From: Euryarchaeota archaeon UBA106
Lineage (GTDB): Archaea > Thermoplasmatota > Poseidoniia > Poseidoniales > Thalassarchaeaceae
Assembly (NCBI GenBank): GCA_002502365.1
Contig: DAOJ01000087.1
Span: 10,239 to 34,563, forward strand
Direction of reading: 5' to 3'
Length of the DNA: 24,325 nucleotides
The translations under genes were made by a program, and so were the position numbers. This document shows, in pieces, positions 1 to 8,798 of this stretch. Every line of letters starts with the position of its first letter. The first letter of the stretch is position 1. The notes below the pieces were generated by a model. It ran no database searches. It had not been told where the DNA came from and saw only the letters and a program-made list of their open reading frames with translations.

Positions 1-1317
1 ACATTTACCCTTCAGGGTGGATGCGGCTCGATGTTAGGTGCCTTCCAAAATTCTGGTAGGATTACAATAGAAAAAGATGCAGGTGATCGAGCAGGGCTTA
101 AAATGACCGGGGGAGAAATAATTGTCCAAGGATCAGTTGGTGACGAGACCGGTGCCCAGATGAAAGATGGATTTGTATTTGTGAGAGGGCATGCGGGAAA
201 GGCGACTGGAGCCTCCATGCAAGGAGGAACCATAGTGATTCAAGGAAACACCGGAAATGAGGTTGGTAGAGGGATGATTGGTGGAAAAATCATTGTCTCC
301 GGCTCATGCCCACCTCCTGGAGAGGGAGCCGAAGTCAGGTCAATCGAATCATCTGAAATAGATCAATTGTCAGAACACCTAGAGCCCTTGGGATTTTACA
401 TTGATTCGGACGCACTAGTAATAGTCCCTAATGAAGAAGGGCCGCCCTTAGCAGAATTACCAGAATATTCGATTTCAGAAGGATTTGAAAGAATTACATT
501 GGTTCCTTCGGCAAGAGAAAGACTTTCGCTCCATTCAAAAATTGATAATGGAATGCCAATCTATCCTGCCGGCCAAGATGAAAATCAATTAACAGCACCA
601 CTTCCTTGGATAATTGAAACCGAAACATTACAAAATAAATCAGGAAGGCATCTGGACATTCAGCCAGGATTAGTAAAAACTCAGCCTAGAGCAAACGACT
701 TGTTGCTAATTTCTGAAGACAATTTACTTGAGGCTGCAGGCCTAATCGGCAATTGCTCAGGAATGGTTCTTGACCTTAGGGAAATGCCTGCAATTAATGA
801 TGCTGAAATTGAAGCGATTTTAGTTTCTCTTTACAGTAGAATGTCAGATGATTCACTTGTTTTTTTGAAGGATAGTGTTTCTAGGGTTGAACATCTTTTC
901 CGCTTGGTTGTAGATTTGGATTTAGACGGAGCATTGGTAGATGTTGCTTCTGTAGGGGGTTCTCTTGCGCCTGCAGCCTTACCTAGAATTGGGCTTGTTT
1001 CCCAAGCGATGAATATACCAAAACAAGGTCGCAGAATTTTACTTGAACTAGATGAAACTCCTTCTGCAGAGGACCTGATAATTGCAATTTCTGCTGGATG
1101 CACCGGTGTCGTTGCACCGCCCCCTAGCGATGATGTAGAATCTGGCCTAATATGGCTTGACGGTACAATAAAAGGCTGGATGTTAGAATTGGGAATAAGT
1201 GAATTAAATCAACTGACGAGAAGAAATCTAAGAGCTCTAGATCACGACACTGCCGCGATTTCTGGCCTACGACTTATTGGCTACGATAGACCGCTTCCTA
1301 TGTGGTTGAAGAATTGA
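1..1317 (+). CDS. Glutamate synthase-like GXGXG-domain protein with FMN-barrel-like C-terminus (5' end outside window)
   Basis: The frame is open to the left edge of the window, so the N-terminus is missing. An ATG at 31 is internal, because the GXGXG repeat pattern already runs before it. About the first 110 visible residues show Gly-rich repeats such as GGEIIVQG, GGTIVIQG and GGKIIVSG, spaced about 20 residues apart. This is the right-handed beta-helix shared by glutamate synthase domain 3 and FwdC-type subunits. The last 220 or so residues look like a degenerate FMN-type glutamate synthase TIM barrel: DGALVDVASVGGSLAPAALP stands where GltB has its GGTGA(S/A)P loop, followed by ISAGCTGVV. 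The Cys motifs of the GltB iron-sulfur cluster are not visible. A role in glutamate synthesis is therefore only a family-level guess; it could equally be a non-catalytic partner subunit. The downstream pheT ribosome-binding site overlaps its stop codon. Confidence 0.8.
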   Translation, partial: TFTLQGGCGSMLGAFQNSGRITIEKDAGDRAGLKMTGGEIIVQGSVGDETGAQMKDGFVFVRGHAGKATGASMQGGTIVIQGNTGNEVGRGMIGGKIIVSGSCPPPGEGAEVRSIESSEIDQLSEHLEPLGFYIDSDALVIVPNEEGPPLAELPEYSISEGFERITLVPSARERLSLHSKIDNGMPIYPAGQDENQLTAPLPWIIETETLQNKSGRHLDIQPGLVKTQPRANDLLLISEDNLLEAAGLIGNCSGMVLDLREMPAINDAEIEAILVSLYSRMSDDSLVFLKDSVSRVEHLFRLVVDLDLDGALVDVASVGGSLAPAALPRIGLVSQAMNIPKQGRRILLELDETPSAEDLIIAISAGCTGVVAPPPSDDVESGLIWLDGTIKGWMLELGISELNQLTRRNLRALDHDTAAISGLRLIGYDRPLPMWLKN

Positions 1318-1322
1318 GGTGG
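1316..1322 (+). promoter_or_regulatory. Shine-Dalgarno site for pheT
   Basis: GAGGTGG lies four bases before a TTG codon at 1327 and overlaps the stop of the upstream gene. It is a near-complete match to the archaeal 16S anti-Shine-Dalgarno sequence (complement GGAGGTGA) and decides the TTG as the pheT start. Confidence 0.75.
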
Positions 1323-1326
1323 AAAA

Positions 1327-3081
1327 TTGCCTACAATCAAATTAAACCATTCCATTTTGCACTCAATACAAGAGGCAAATGGTTCAGAATACATAATCGA
1401 AGATTGGGTTTCCAAACTTTCCCAGATCGGCTGCGTTGTTGAAGGAAGCGATGAAGAGGGTATCGAAATAGAGGTATTTCCTGATAGACCTGACTTACTA
1501 AGTCACGAAACTATGGCAAGAGCTGCTAGAGCATTTTTAGGAGGCGATATACAATCTCCAGAAATTGAAACCCTCGACAGTGGAATAATCTTACAAGTTG
1601 ATTCTAGCCTCCAATCGGTAAGGCCAGTTATCATGGCGGCGGTTGTAAAGGGCGTTGAAACTGGACATAACCAAGAAGAAATCGATGATTTTATTCAATC
1701 ACTTATGGACCATCAAGAAAAACTTCATCTCAGTATAGGAAGAAAAAGAAAATTTTCATCAATCGGAGTTCATGATCTTTCGACTCTCAGCCCACCCTTC
1801 AGGGTCATCACAGTTCCAGAAAGTCATTCATTTGTACCATTAGCCATGGAAGAAAAAATGACCATTAAACAAATTCTAACTGAGCATCCTAAAGGTGTTG
1901 AATATGCGGATCTAATGGAGGAATTGAATGATTACCCTGTAATTCTAGATTCAAACGATGATATCCTATCCTTCCCACCAATTATCAATGGGGCTCACAC
2001 TACAGTAAACGACTCCACAACAGATTTCTTCATCGATGTTACAGGTTGGGACGAGAGGGCAGTTGAAGCATGTCTACTGCTGATCTGCCTATCCCTTGCC
2101 GAACGCGGGGGGAAAATCGAACATGTCCAGGTCAACGGTTGTGATGGACAAGTAAGATTAACTCCGAATATGAAATCAAAACAACATAGAGTTTCTGACA
2201 GGTTAATTCATAGAATTCTAGGTGTAAAATTAGACAATTTGGAGATTGCAAAAGCAATCCAAAAAATGGGAGGTGAACTTGTGACCTCCCGCACAGTGAC
2301 AGACGGGGTGAATCAAGCAGAACGTTGGGCTGACCTAGAAGTAGGAGAGAGGGAGCATGTTATCGCGATGCCACGCTGGAGATCAGATATAATGCACCCA
2401 ATTGATATCGTCGAGGATATAGCCATAGGTTATGGTTACGAAAATATGCCAAATACACTTTCATCAGTACATTTAGATGCAATTCCGTTAGCTTCAGCCC
2501 ACCTCCATCGAAGAGTTCGTGAAAGTCTAAGATCACTAAATCTACAGGAGACACAAAGCCTAACCTTATCCAATAGCCGGGTACAATTTAAGCATCCCAG
2601 ATGGAAAGAGTTGGGTGAGGTCACCGAATTAGCAAATCCCATAACGGTGGATCATACTATGATGAGACAACGGATTTTACCTAGTCTAATGCAATTATTG
2701 TCCGCTAATCGTCATCATGAATTACCCCAACGTGTTTATGAGCTTGGAACTGTTGTATCAAACTCACAAAACAAAACAAGGGCTGCATGGGCTTGTGCTG
2801 AAGTTGGTGGTGGTTTTTCCGCGGCAAAAGGTTTCGCTCAAGCCTTATTACGAGATTTAGGCGCCAACCTAAACGAAATAATTTGGCAGCCAATTGAAAC
2901 TGGCCAAGGACCTTGGCTAGAAGGGAGGGGCGCTAGAGTATTGATACAAGAGAAAGAAGTTGGTCAAATAGGAGAATTAGACCCTAATGTTTCATCTGAT
3001 TTCGGACTTAGAGTACCTATTCAAGCGGGCGAATTTGACATAGATGCCATAGGCCTGATGATACAAGACCCGGTTCTATAA
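1327..3081 (+). CDS. pheT: Phenylalanyl-tRNA synthetase beta subunit, archaeal type
   Basis: This is the non-catalytic partner subunit of the (alpha-beta)2 PheRS, which charges tRNA-Phe in the cytoplasm. At 584 residues it has the length expected for the archaeal/eukaryotic form. Recognisable blocks are FPDRPDLLSHE near residue 55, KLHLSIGRKRKFSSIGVHDL near 140, the PPIINGAHTTV...TDFFIDVTG block of the B3/B4 region near 220, the B5 region around 280-370 ending in MPRWRSDIMHPIDIVEDIAIGYGYENM, and a catalytic-fold C-terminus with VYELGTVV. The TTG start is chosen because GAGGTGG sits four bases upstream. It follows the GXGXG gene by nine bases and is probably cotranscribed with it. The catalytic alpha subunit (pheS) is not in this window. 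Confidence 0.96.
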   Translation: MPTIKLNHSILHSIQEANGSEYIIEDWVSKLSQIGCVVEGSDEEGIEIEVFPDRPDLLSHETMARAARAFLGGDIQSPEIETLDSGIILQVDSSLQSVRPVIMAAVVKGVETGHNQEEIDDFIQSLMDHQEKLHLSIGRKRKFSSIGVHDLSTLSPPFRVITVPESHSFVPLAMEEKMTIKQILTEHPKGVEYADLMEELNDYPVILDSNDDILSFPPIINGAHTTVNDSTTDFFIDVTGWDERAVEACLLLICLSLAERGGKIEHVQVNGCDGQVRLTPNMKSKQHRVSDRLIHRILGVKLDNLEIAKAIQKMGGELVTSRTVTDGVNQAERWADLEVGEREHVIAMPRWRSDIMHPIDIVEDIAIGYGYENMPNTLSSVHLDAIPLASAHLHRRVRESLRSLNLQETQSLTLSNSRVQFKHPRWKELGEVTELANPITVDHTMMRQRILPSLMQLLSANRHHELPQRVYELGTVVSNSQNKTRAAWACAEVGGGFSAAKGFAQALLRDLGANLNEIIWQPIETGQGPWLEGRGARVLIQEKEVGQIGELDPNVSSDFGLRVPIQAGEFDIDAIGLMIQDPVL

Positions 3082-3091
3082 TTTGGTTAAT

Positions 3092-3286
3092 TCAATCGTC
3101 GCCTAATAGTGCCATTGCATCGAGAAAAGACTTTTCTTTGAGATGACTTTTGTCATCAATCAAATCTTTCTGTTTGGTTTCTTTCTTTCTCTCGTATTCT
3201 ACTATTTCCGCCTGTTCTTCATCGGACTTAGATTCGGCGGCGACTGTTTTCTTGGCGAACGGCCACTTCTTTGCCATATTTGGCAA
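3092..3286 (-). CDS. Small charged protein of unknown function
   Basis: This 64-residue reading frame lies on the strand opposite pheT, converging on it with a 10-base gap. The product is highly charged (KKWPFAKK at the start, several KE/EE runs in the middle) and ends in SFLDAMALLGDD. No membrane segment, cysteine motif or known domain is visible. The start is taken as TTG because AGGTG lies four bases before it, the same spacing as in pheT and dnaJ; an ATG three codons in is the alternative. An opposite-strand frame of similar length (3143-3334) is Phe/Leu-rich without plausible composition and is regarded as its shadow. No family is recognised; the amino-acid composition and the ribosome-binding site are the support. 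Confidence 0.55.
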   Translation of the reverse strand: MPNMAKKWPFAKKTVAAESKSDEEQAEIVEYERKKETKQKDLIDDKSHLKEKSFLDAMALLGDD

Positions 3287-3338
3287 ACAACACCTAAGAC
3301 CATAGTTGCTTCGTTTGGACGATTCAACAAATAAGGGG

Positions 3339-3345
3339 ATAAATC
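3339..3345 (+). promoter_or_regulatory. Possible TATA-like element for the SGNH-like gene
   Basis: An A/T-rich GATAAAT stretch ends about 27 bases before the ATG at 3372. That gene has no recognisable ribosome-binding site, so a leaderless transcript starting at or near the ATG would place an archaeal TATA box at this distance. The evidence is spacing and base composition only. Confidence 0.25.
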
Positions 3346-3371
3346 AAAGCCGATAACGTTGAGCGTCTCTC

Positions 3372-6191
3372 ATGGAAGGCAGGGCAATGGTCGCTGCAGT
3401 AATTGTTTCTTTACTGACCATTTCAATCGCGCCAAGCCAATTAAGTGAGGTGCCAAACAATTCGGAAACGGTCTCAAATGACTCGACTTTAGACATATTG
3501 TTTGTTGGCAATTCTTATACAGCCAACAATCAATTGAATGTTAGGGTTGAAAATTTACTCAACGCAGCAGGTTTCAATCCAGACACACAGTCCTTGACAA
3601 GTGGAGGAAAGACTCTTTCTTGGCATGGAGAACAAGCTGAGGCTGAGGGGTCCGACTGGTATAGGGCATTACGAACTCCTCATGATTTTGTGATATTGCA
3701 GGATCAAAGTCAGATACCAGGTTTCCCCACAGGTTCAGCATCTTGGCAAGATAGTATGGAAGGCGCTCAGATTATCGATCAATTAGTCGATCAAAATGGT
3801 GGCGACCTGTTTTTTCTTATGACTTGGGGGTATAGAAATGGAGACCAAAATAACAATTGGAGATATCCAGATTATCAAACAATGCAGCAGCACCTTAAGT
3901 CTGGGTATATTGCTTATGCTGAAAACCTATCATCCGACGAAAGGCCTGTCTTCATTGCTCCAGTCGGGATGGCGTATGAGAACATCTTTTTCTCAATACC
4001 TAATGCTTCTGAGGATGGGACTATTTTCTCAGACCTATATGCCCCTGACGGTAGTCATCCTTCAATACAAGGGACATATTTAGCTGCCTGTGTCATACAT
4101 TCCTCGGTCACTGGGGAATCATCAATAGGTTTACCCGGCACAGGCGGAATTAACGGGTCAAGGACAATTGAATTACAACAATGGGCCGACCATACAGTAT
4201 TCAATACATCAGGATTTACCTACCCCTGGCAGTTAGATGACCTAGGGGTTGAATTTGGCACAGATTCAGGTTCAATCTTCAATATTGAACCCGGCCTTAC
4301 AATTGGCATATCAGCCAATTTTACTAATTTAGCAGAAGTGAATACAACTGCGCTTATACAAATCAACGGACCGGATGGTTGGATTGTTTCATGGGATTAC
4401 CCCACAAGCCCAATAGCAGGATTTTCTTTTGATGCACCCAGTGATTTAGTTCAATGGGTGGAATTTAGGGTGACCGCACCCGAAGTATCCTCAGGTTACC
4501 CTCTGGCAGATTCAATTCATGACTTTAGTTTAGCTTTGGAAGGCGATCGTACCGGTAATTTAGACTGGTGGAATTTTTCATTACGTTATGGAGAGTGGAA
4601 AGGAGTTAGTTTAGTTCAAGGAGGCGGAGTTGCATCGATTGAACCTGGTGGAATTGTAGATTTAGAATTTGATATACAAAACATTGGAAATTCAATTAAT
4701 TCAATGGAATTCAATATTGCACCAAAATTTGAAAATGGGTCACTGGTAAATATTCCCAGTCTATCTTTTTCTCATGAGGGATGGACTGCAATTGTTTATG
4801 ATAAAGCGGGTCTAGAAGACATGAGTCCAGGAGAAATAACGACTGTAAGAATGCAAGTCAAAGCCCCTTCAAGCACCTCAGGGAAACTCGAAATGTATGT
4901 GCAAATTGCTGGCAATGGTATTGAACTTCAAGAAACTAATCAATCTGTCAGCATAGTACCTCGCTCAGGTGGTGAATTAGGGCTCACCAATATAGATTGT
5001 ATTTTCCAGATCAATCCCGGTGAATCATGTAGCGTGGAATTATTTATTGAAAATACAGGAGATGCAACTTACGACTTTAACCTAACAATTACCAAAAAAC
5101 CTCATTGGCTAGAAGTAGAGATTTCACAGTTTAACGGCAACTTAGGACCAGGCCAGACTATCCATGGAATAGAAGTTACAGCCTCAACCAGACAGGGCCT
5201 CAACGCTGGGATTTCTGGAGAAGTTACAATTGAGTTAGGAGTGGATGGATGGGTTCCAGCTGAAGCAAGTTTTGTGGTCGAAATCGCTTCTGATTATGGA
5301 TGGGAAATTATTCGCTCTGATGTTGAAGTTTTGAATGGAAGGCTGACTGGTTATTGGGAAGTAAAGAATATCGGAAACAGCCCTGATGGATTAGTAATTG
5401 CTGTTGAATGTAGCGATTTCACAAATTTTGGAATTACTCATCTCGCAGAAAACGGGGGAGCAGAAAATCATGGTAGATCATTTGAAAAACTGAATATTCC
5501 GAGAAATGGAACTGTATTGTTTGAAGTCTGGATGGACATACCGGATGAGGCACCGGTAGCTGCTGAAGCGGTTTTAACCGTGGAAGTTAGGTCATTTAGA
5601 GACCCGTCAATTTCCTACATTACAGAACATTTGACTGAAATTGAAGGTGCTCAACCAAGTCAACCAAATGTTTCAGAAGAAACCAGTATGTTTAGTGAAT
5701 TTTTACAACGCTGGTTACAGACTATATTGATAATTATTGTGAGTATTATTGGCAGTATTTCTGTTGCCTATGCAATTAGGTATAGAATAGAAGCAGACAG
5801 GGAATATTATCGAAAAAACAATACTAAAGTGACAGTTGAAGAGGAAGCCGAAAGTTGGATGAAGAAGTTCGAAAAAATAGAGAAATCAGAATCTCTAGAT
5901 ATCAATAGCCCCACGCAAAATATAGCCGAATTCCGAAGAGAATTTTTTGAAAAATCTGGAGATCATTCAAGAACAATCTCCTCTGGACCCGAATCTGGAG
6001 TTATTGACCAGGCTGTTGAAATACTAGATGAGTCTCAAGCAGAGGACGCCTTTGCTGACGCTATAGAATTGGCAGATAACTTACAGGATAGTGACTTGAT
6101 TCATCCCGATAACATGGTTTTGGACTTAGACGATTTTGACGAAAAATTAGACTCTCTACGTCGTGGATTGGGTGATGATGAAGACCTTTGA
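3372..6191 (+). CDS. Membrane-anchored surface protein with N-terminal SGNH-hydrolase-like domain and Ig/NEW3-like repeats
   Basis: The 939-residue protein starts with a probable signal peptide (hydrophobic residues 6-20). Residues 40-250 resemble SGNH/GDSL hydrolases of the DUF4886-like kind: ILFVGNSYT supplies the block I serine (S48) and DGSHPS supplies the block V Asp/His pair (D226, H229). The usual GxND block III is replaced around VILQDQSQ, so the oxyanion residues are uncertain. The remaining ectodomain (about 260-760) contains repeated beta-sandwich segments with 'IQNIGNS', 'IENTGDAT' and 'VKNIGNS' motifs typical of NEW3/CARDB-like domains. One transmembrane helix (about 784-803) is followed by a 135-residue, strongly acidic cytoplasmic tail. 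Likely a cell-surface esterase or glycan-binding protein; the substrate is unknown. It ends 15 bases before rnhB. Confidence 0.85.
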   Translation: MEGRAMVAAVIVSLLTISIAPSQLSEVPNNSETVSNDSTLDILFVGNSYTANNQLNVRVENLLNAAGFNPDTQSLTSGGKTLSWHGEQAEAEGSDWYRALRTPHDFVILQDQSQIPGFPTGSASWQDSMEGAQIIDQLVDQNGGDLFFLMTWGYRNGDQNNNWRYPDYQTMQQHLKSGYIAYAENLSSDERPVFIAPVGMAYENIFFSIPNASEDGTIFSDLYAPDGSHPSIQGTYLAACVIHSSVTGESSIGLPGTGGINGSRTIELQQWADHTVFNTSGFTYPWQLDDLGVEFGTDSGSIFNIEPGLTIGISANFTNLAEVNTTALIQINGPDGWIVSWDYPTSPIAGFSFDAPSDLVQWVEFRVTAPEVSSGYPLADSIHDFSLALEGDRTGNLDWWNFSLRYGEWKGVSLVQGGGVASIEPGGIVDLEFDIQNIGNSINSMEFNIAPKFENGSLVNIPSLSFSHEGWTAIVYDKAGLEDMSPGEITTVRMQVKAPSSTSGKLEMYVQIAGNGIELQETNQSVSIVPRSGGELGLTNIDCIFQINPGESCSVELFIENTGDATYDFNLTITKKPHWLEVEISQFNGNLGPGQTIHGIEVTASTRQGLNAGISGEVTIELGVDGWVPAEASFVVEIASDYGWEIIRSDVEVLNGRLTGYWEVKNIGNSPDGLVIAVECSDFTNFGITHLAENGGAENHGRSFEKLNIPRNGTVLFEVWMDIPDEAPVAAEAVLTVEVRSFRDPSISYITEHLTEIEGAQPSQPNVSEETSMFSEFLQRWLQTILIIIVSIIGSISVAYAIRYRIEADREYYRKNNTKVTVEEEAESWMKKFEKIEKSESLDINSPTQNIAEFRREFFEKSGDHSRTISSGPESGVIDQAVEILDESQAEDAFADAIELADNLQDSDLIHPDNMVLDLDDFDEKLDSLRRGLGDDEDL

Positions 6192-6206
6192 AGTTCCCGC
6201 AAGGCT

Positions 6207-6950
6207 GTGGATGGTAATTGGACTATTGGAATTGACGAAGCGGGCAGAGGGCCAGTGATAGGCCCCTTGGTTGTAGCCGCTCTTGCAATTCCTGATGATG
6301 AAATCTCACAATTATCAAAACTGGGTGTTAAAGATTCAAAGGAAATTTCTCATTCAGAAAGAATTCGAATCAGTGAGGAAATTTCCAGACATATTGAACA
6401 AGGGAGATGGAAATCCGGCATTGTTATTTGTAAAGCAAAACGGATTGATATCAACAGTATATCTTCTGACTTAAATAGCCTTGAAATTGAATTATTTTCA
6501 GAAGCTATTTCTGAACTAAATATAGCATCAAAAGATGGAACAATAAAAGCAGATGCATGTGATGTAAACGAAGAACGATTTAGATTGAGACTTGAATCCG
6601 CTCTTGGGGATGACTGGGGTAATTGGAATATACATGCAGAGCATGGTATGGATTCCAAAGATCTCGTTACGGGAGGGGCATCGATACTTGCAAAAGTAAC
6701 TCGTGACTCTGCTATCCAAGAGATTTCGTCCAGAACCGGATTAGATGTAGGTTCAGGATATCCGTCAGATCAAAAAACCAGAAAAGCCGTTGAAAAATTA
6801 CTTTCTGACGGTAAAATTCATGATTCAATAAGGTGGAGTTGGGCTACAGTTTCAGATATTTGGGAGAAATTACATTCAACTCCTGTTCCAGTGCGCTCGA
6901 AGGATGGAAATTACGTTGTACAATCATCACTTGACGACTGGAGAGTGTGA
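6207..6950 (+). CDS. rnhB: Ribonuclease HII
   Basis: RNase HII cuts the RNA strand of RNA-DNA hybrids and removes single ribonucleotides embedded in DNA. The protein opens with GIDEAGRGPVIGPLVVA (catalytic D10 and E11). It continues with KADACDVN (D116) and AEHGMDSKDLVTGGASILAK (D149 in the AEHxxD position), followed by VTRD. All four expected metal-binding acidic residues are therefore present. The later GYPSDQKTRK and SIRWSW segments are also family-typical. Its 247 residues are slightly longer than most archaeal homologues (about 210-230). The start is GTG at 6207, which places the DEAGRG motif at its usual distance from the N-terminus; an AAGG just upstream is a weak ribosome-binding site. 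It lies between the SGNH-like gene and gltX in one probable transcription unit. Confidence 0.96.
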   Translation: MDGNWTIGIDEAGRGPVIGPLVVAALAIPDDEISQLSKLGVKDSKEISHSERIRISEEISRHIEQGRWKSGIVICKAKRIDINSISSDLNSLEIELFSEAISELNIASKDGTIKADACDVNEERFRLRLESALGDDWGNWNIHAEHGMDSKDLVTGGASILAKVTRDSAIQEISSRTGLDVGSGYPSDQKTRKAVEKLLSDGKIHDSIRWSWATVSDIWEKLHSTPVPVRSKDGNYVVQSSLDDWRV

Positions 6951-6990
6951 GAACCGTCAAATGCATTCATCGGGCCGTAGGGCCGATAGC

Positions 6991-8706
6991 ATGGCAGATT
7001 CAGATTGGGATTTGGCGACCGTTGAGACGGTTAGGAAGTATGCTATGCAAAACACATTGGAATACAATGGTCAAGGGCAATCTGGTTCGGTTCTTGGACG
7101 CCTCCTTGGAGAAAGGGCAGATTTGAGGCCACATGCTAAATCACTTCGAACACTAGTTGAAAAGGAGGTTCAGGCGGCGAACCAAATGGCTCAAAATCAA
7201 GGCATTGAATCTGTTAGGGAACAACTTGCTGCATCAAATCCAGAGGCCTTGGAAAGGCAAAAACAACAGAAACGTGTTGGATTAAAGCCACTCCCTAATG
7301 CAATCGAAGGAGAAGTTATTTTGAGATTTGCACCTAACCCAAATGGGCCTTTAACAATTGGTCACTCTAGGGGTGTTGTGATTAATTCAGAATTTGCTTC
7401 AATGTATTCTGGAAAAGTAGTATTACGTTTTGATGATACGGACACTAGAGTCAAGCCACCTTTACCAGATGCATATAATTGGATTAAGGATGAATATGAA
7501 TGGCTAGTTGGTCGGCCTGCTGATGTTATCATTAGGGCCAGCGAGAGAATGCCGGTGTACCTTGATTATGCCAGAAAAATGCTAGAGGGTGGTTTTGGTT
7601 ATGTGTGTAGATGTACTGCTTCAAATTTTAAATCGCTACGGGATAATTCTACAGCATGTGATTGTAGAGACAATTCGATTGATGTGAATATCCAAGATTG
7701 GAATTCTATGAATGATGGTACAATTAACGAAGGAGATGCGGTAGTTAGGGTAAAAACGGATTTGGATTTACCAAATCCCGCTCTTCGCGATTGGCCCGCT
7801 TTGAGAATACAACATGCACCACACCCAATGGTTGGTGAATTGTACAAAGTTTGGCCATTGCTGGATTTTCAAAGTGCAGTTGAAGACCATCTGCAAGGAG
7901 TGACACATATTGTTCGAGGTAAGGACTTGATGGATTCGACAAGAAAACAGACTTTACTTTACGAGCATTTTGGATGGAAATATCCTGAAACACTCTACTG
8001 GGGGCGAGTTAAAGTTCACGAATTTGGAGGCTTCTCTACATCTGGAATGAGAGAGGATATCAACCAGGGTAAATTCAATGGCTGGGATGATTCTAGATTA
8101 CCGACCATTTCGGCACTTAGAAGAAGAGGTTTTCAATCTCAAGCCATTAGAGAATTTTGGCTAGATTTAGGTTTAACTCAAAAAGACATTTCAATTTCCA
8201 TGCAAAACATAGAATCAATTAATTCGACAATTATTGATTCTAATTCTGAAAGGCGCTCATTTATTAGGAATCCTCAGAATTTGAGGCTCGAACCAAATGG
8301 GTTTGAAGTACCAAATAAATTACAACTTCTCCGACATCCTGATGAGAAAATAGAGGGATTTAGGGAATGGAAAATAATTGATGATTTTCTGATTGAGAAA
8401 GACGATTACGCCGATGAAATTCGATTAAAGGATTTTGCAGATGTTGCTATTGACGATAACCTAGCAACTATCAATTCCTTCGAGCGAACTGATAAGCGAG
8501 CGATAGCACATTGGCTGCCAATAAATCATTCTAGAGAAGCTAGCTTAATTACTCCTTCAAATGATGGATTCAAAACCGATGAGGGATTTATTGAGAATAT
8601 CGATTTATTCGAAGGAATGATTTTGCAACTTGAAAGAGTTGGATTTGCTAGAATCGAAAAAATTCCGGAAAATGGTGCGATAGAATTACTCTATTTGCAT
8701 GGCTAA
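6991..8706 (+). CDS. gltX: Glutamyl-tRNA synthetase, archaeal type
   Basis: This class I synthetase charges tRNA-Glu and, in archaea lacking GlnRS, also mischarges tRNA-Gln for later amidation. From the ATG at 6991 it has 571 residues, typical for the archaeal non-discriminating form. The N-terminal helical domain (MADSDWDLATVETVRKYAMQN) precedes RFAPNPNGPLTIGHSRG, where the HIGH signature reads TIGH (residues 122-125). The segment GWDDSRLPTISALRRRGF is the usual block after the KMSKS loop; the loop itself reads FSTSG (348-352). The C-terminal beta-barrel anticodon-binding part ends in VGFARIEKI. ATG at 6961 is an alternative start, and a farther in-frame ATG at 6904 would overlap rnhB by 47 bases and add unlikely sequence. 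AGGG eight bases upstream supports 6991. Confidence 0.95.
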   Translation: MADSDWDLATVETVRKYAMQNTLEYNGQGQSGSVLGRLLGERADLRPHAKSLRTLVEKEVQAANQMAQNQGIESVREQLAASNPEALERQKQQKRVGLKPLPNAIEGEVILRFAPNPNGPLTIGHSRGVVINSEFASMYSGKVVLRFDDTDTRVKPPLPDAYNWIKDEYEWLVGRPADVIIRASERMPVYLDYARKMLEGGFGYVCRCTASNFKSLRDNSTACDCRDNSIDVNIQDWNSMNDGTINEGDAVVRVKTDLDLPNPALRDWPALRIQHAPHPMVGELYKVWPLLDFQSAVEDHLQGVTHIVRGKDLMDSTRKQTLLYEHFGWKYPETLYWGRVKVHEFGGFSTSGMREDINQGKFNGWDDSRLPTISALRRRGFQSQAIREFWLDLGLTQKDISISMQNIESINSTIIDSNSERRSFIRNPQNLRLEPNGFEVPNKLQLLRHPDEKIEGFREWKIIDDFLIEKDDYADEIRLKDFADVAIDDNLATINSFERTDKRAIAHWLPINHSREASLITPSNDGFKTDEGFIENIDLFEGMILQLERVGFARIEKIPENGAIELLYLHG

Positions 8707-8798
8707 ATGCAATAGTTAAATTCCAATTACCCCCCTAGTAGACATATTGCTATGAAACCATCTTGAAATGATTCCATCAAGGGTCGCATTCAAGGCTA

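Noticed and set aside
6904..6990. An N-terminal extension of GluRS overlapping rnhB
   Set aside because: The extra sequence is not like GluRS N-termini and lies in the rnhB coding region; the ATG at 6991 gives the usual beginning.
8707..8798. Gap between gltX and the 674-residue gene examined for a tRNA or small RNA
   Set aside because: Too short for a tRNA with no T-loop GGTTC-like sequence and no convincing hairpin; probably only leader sequence.
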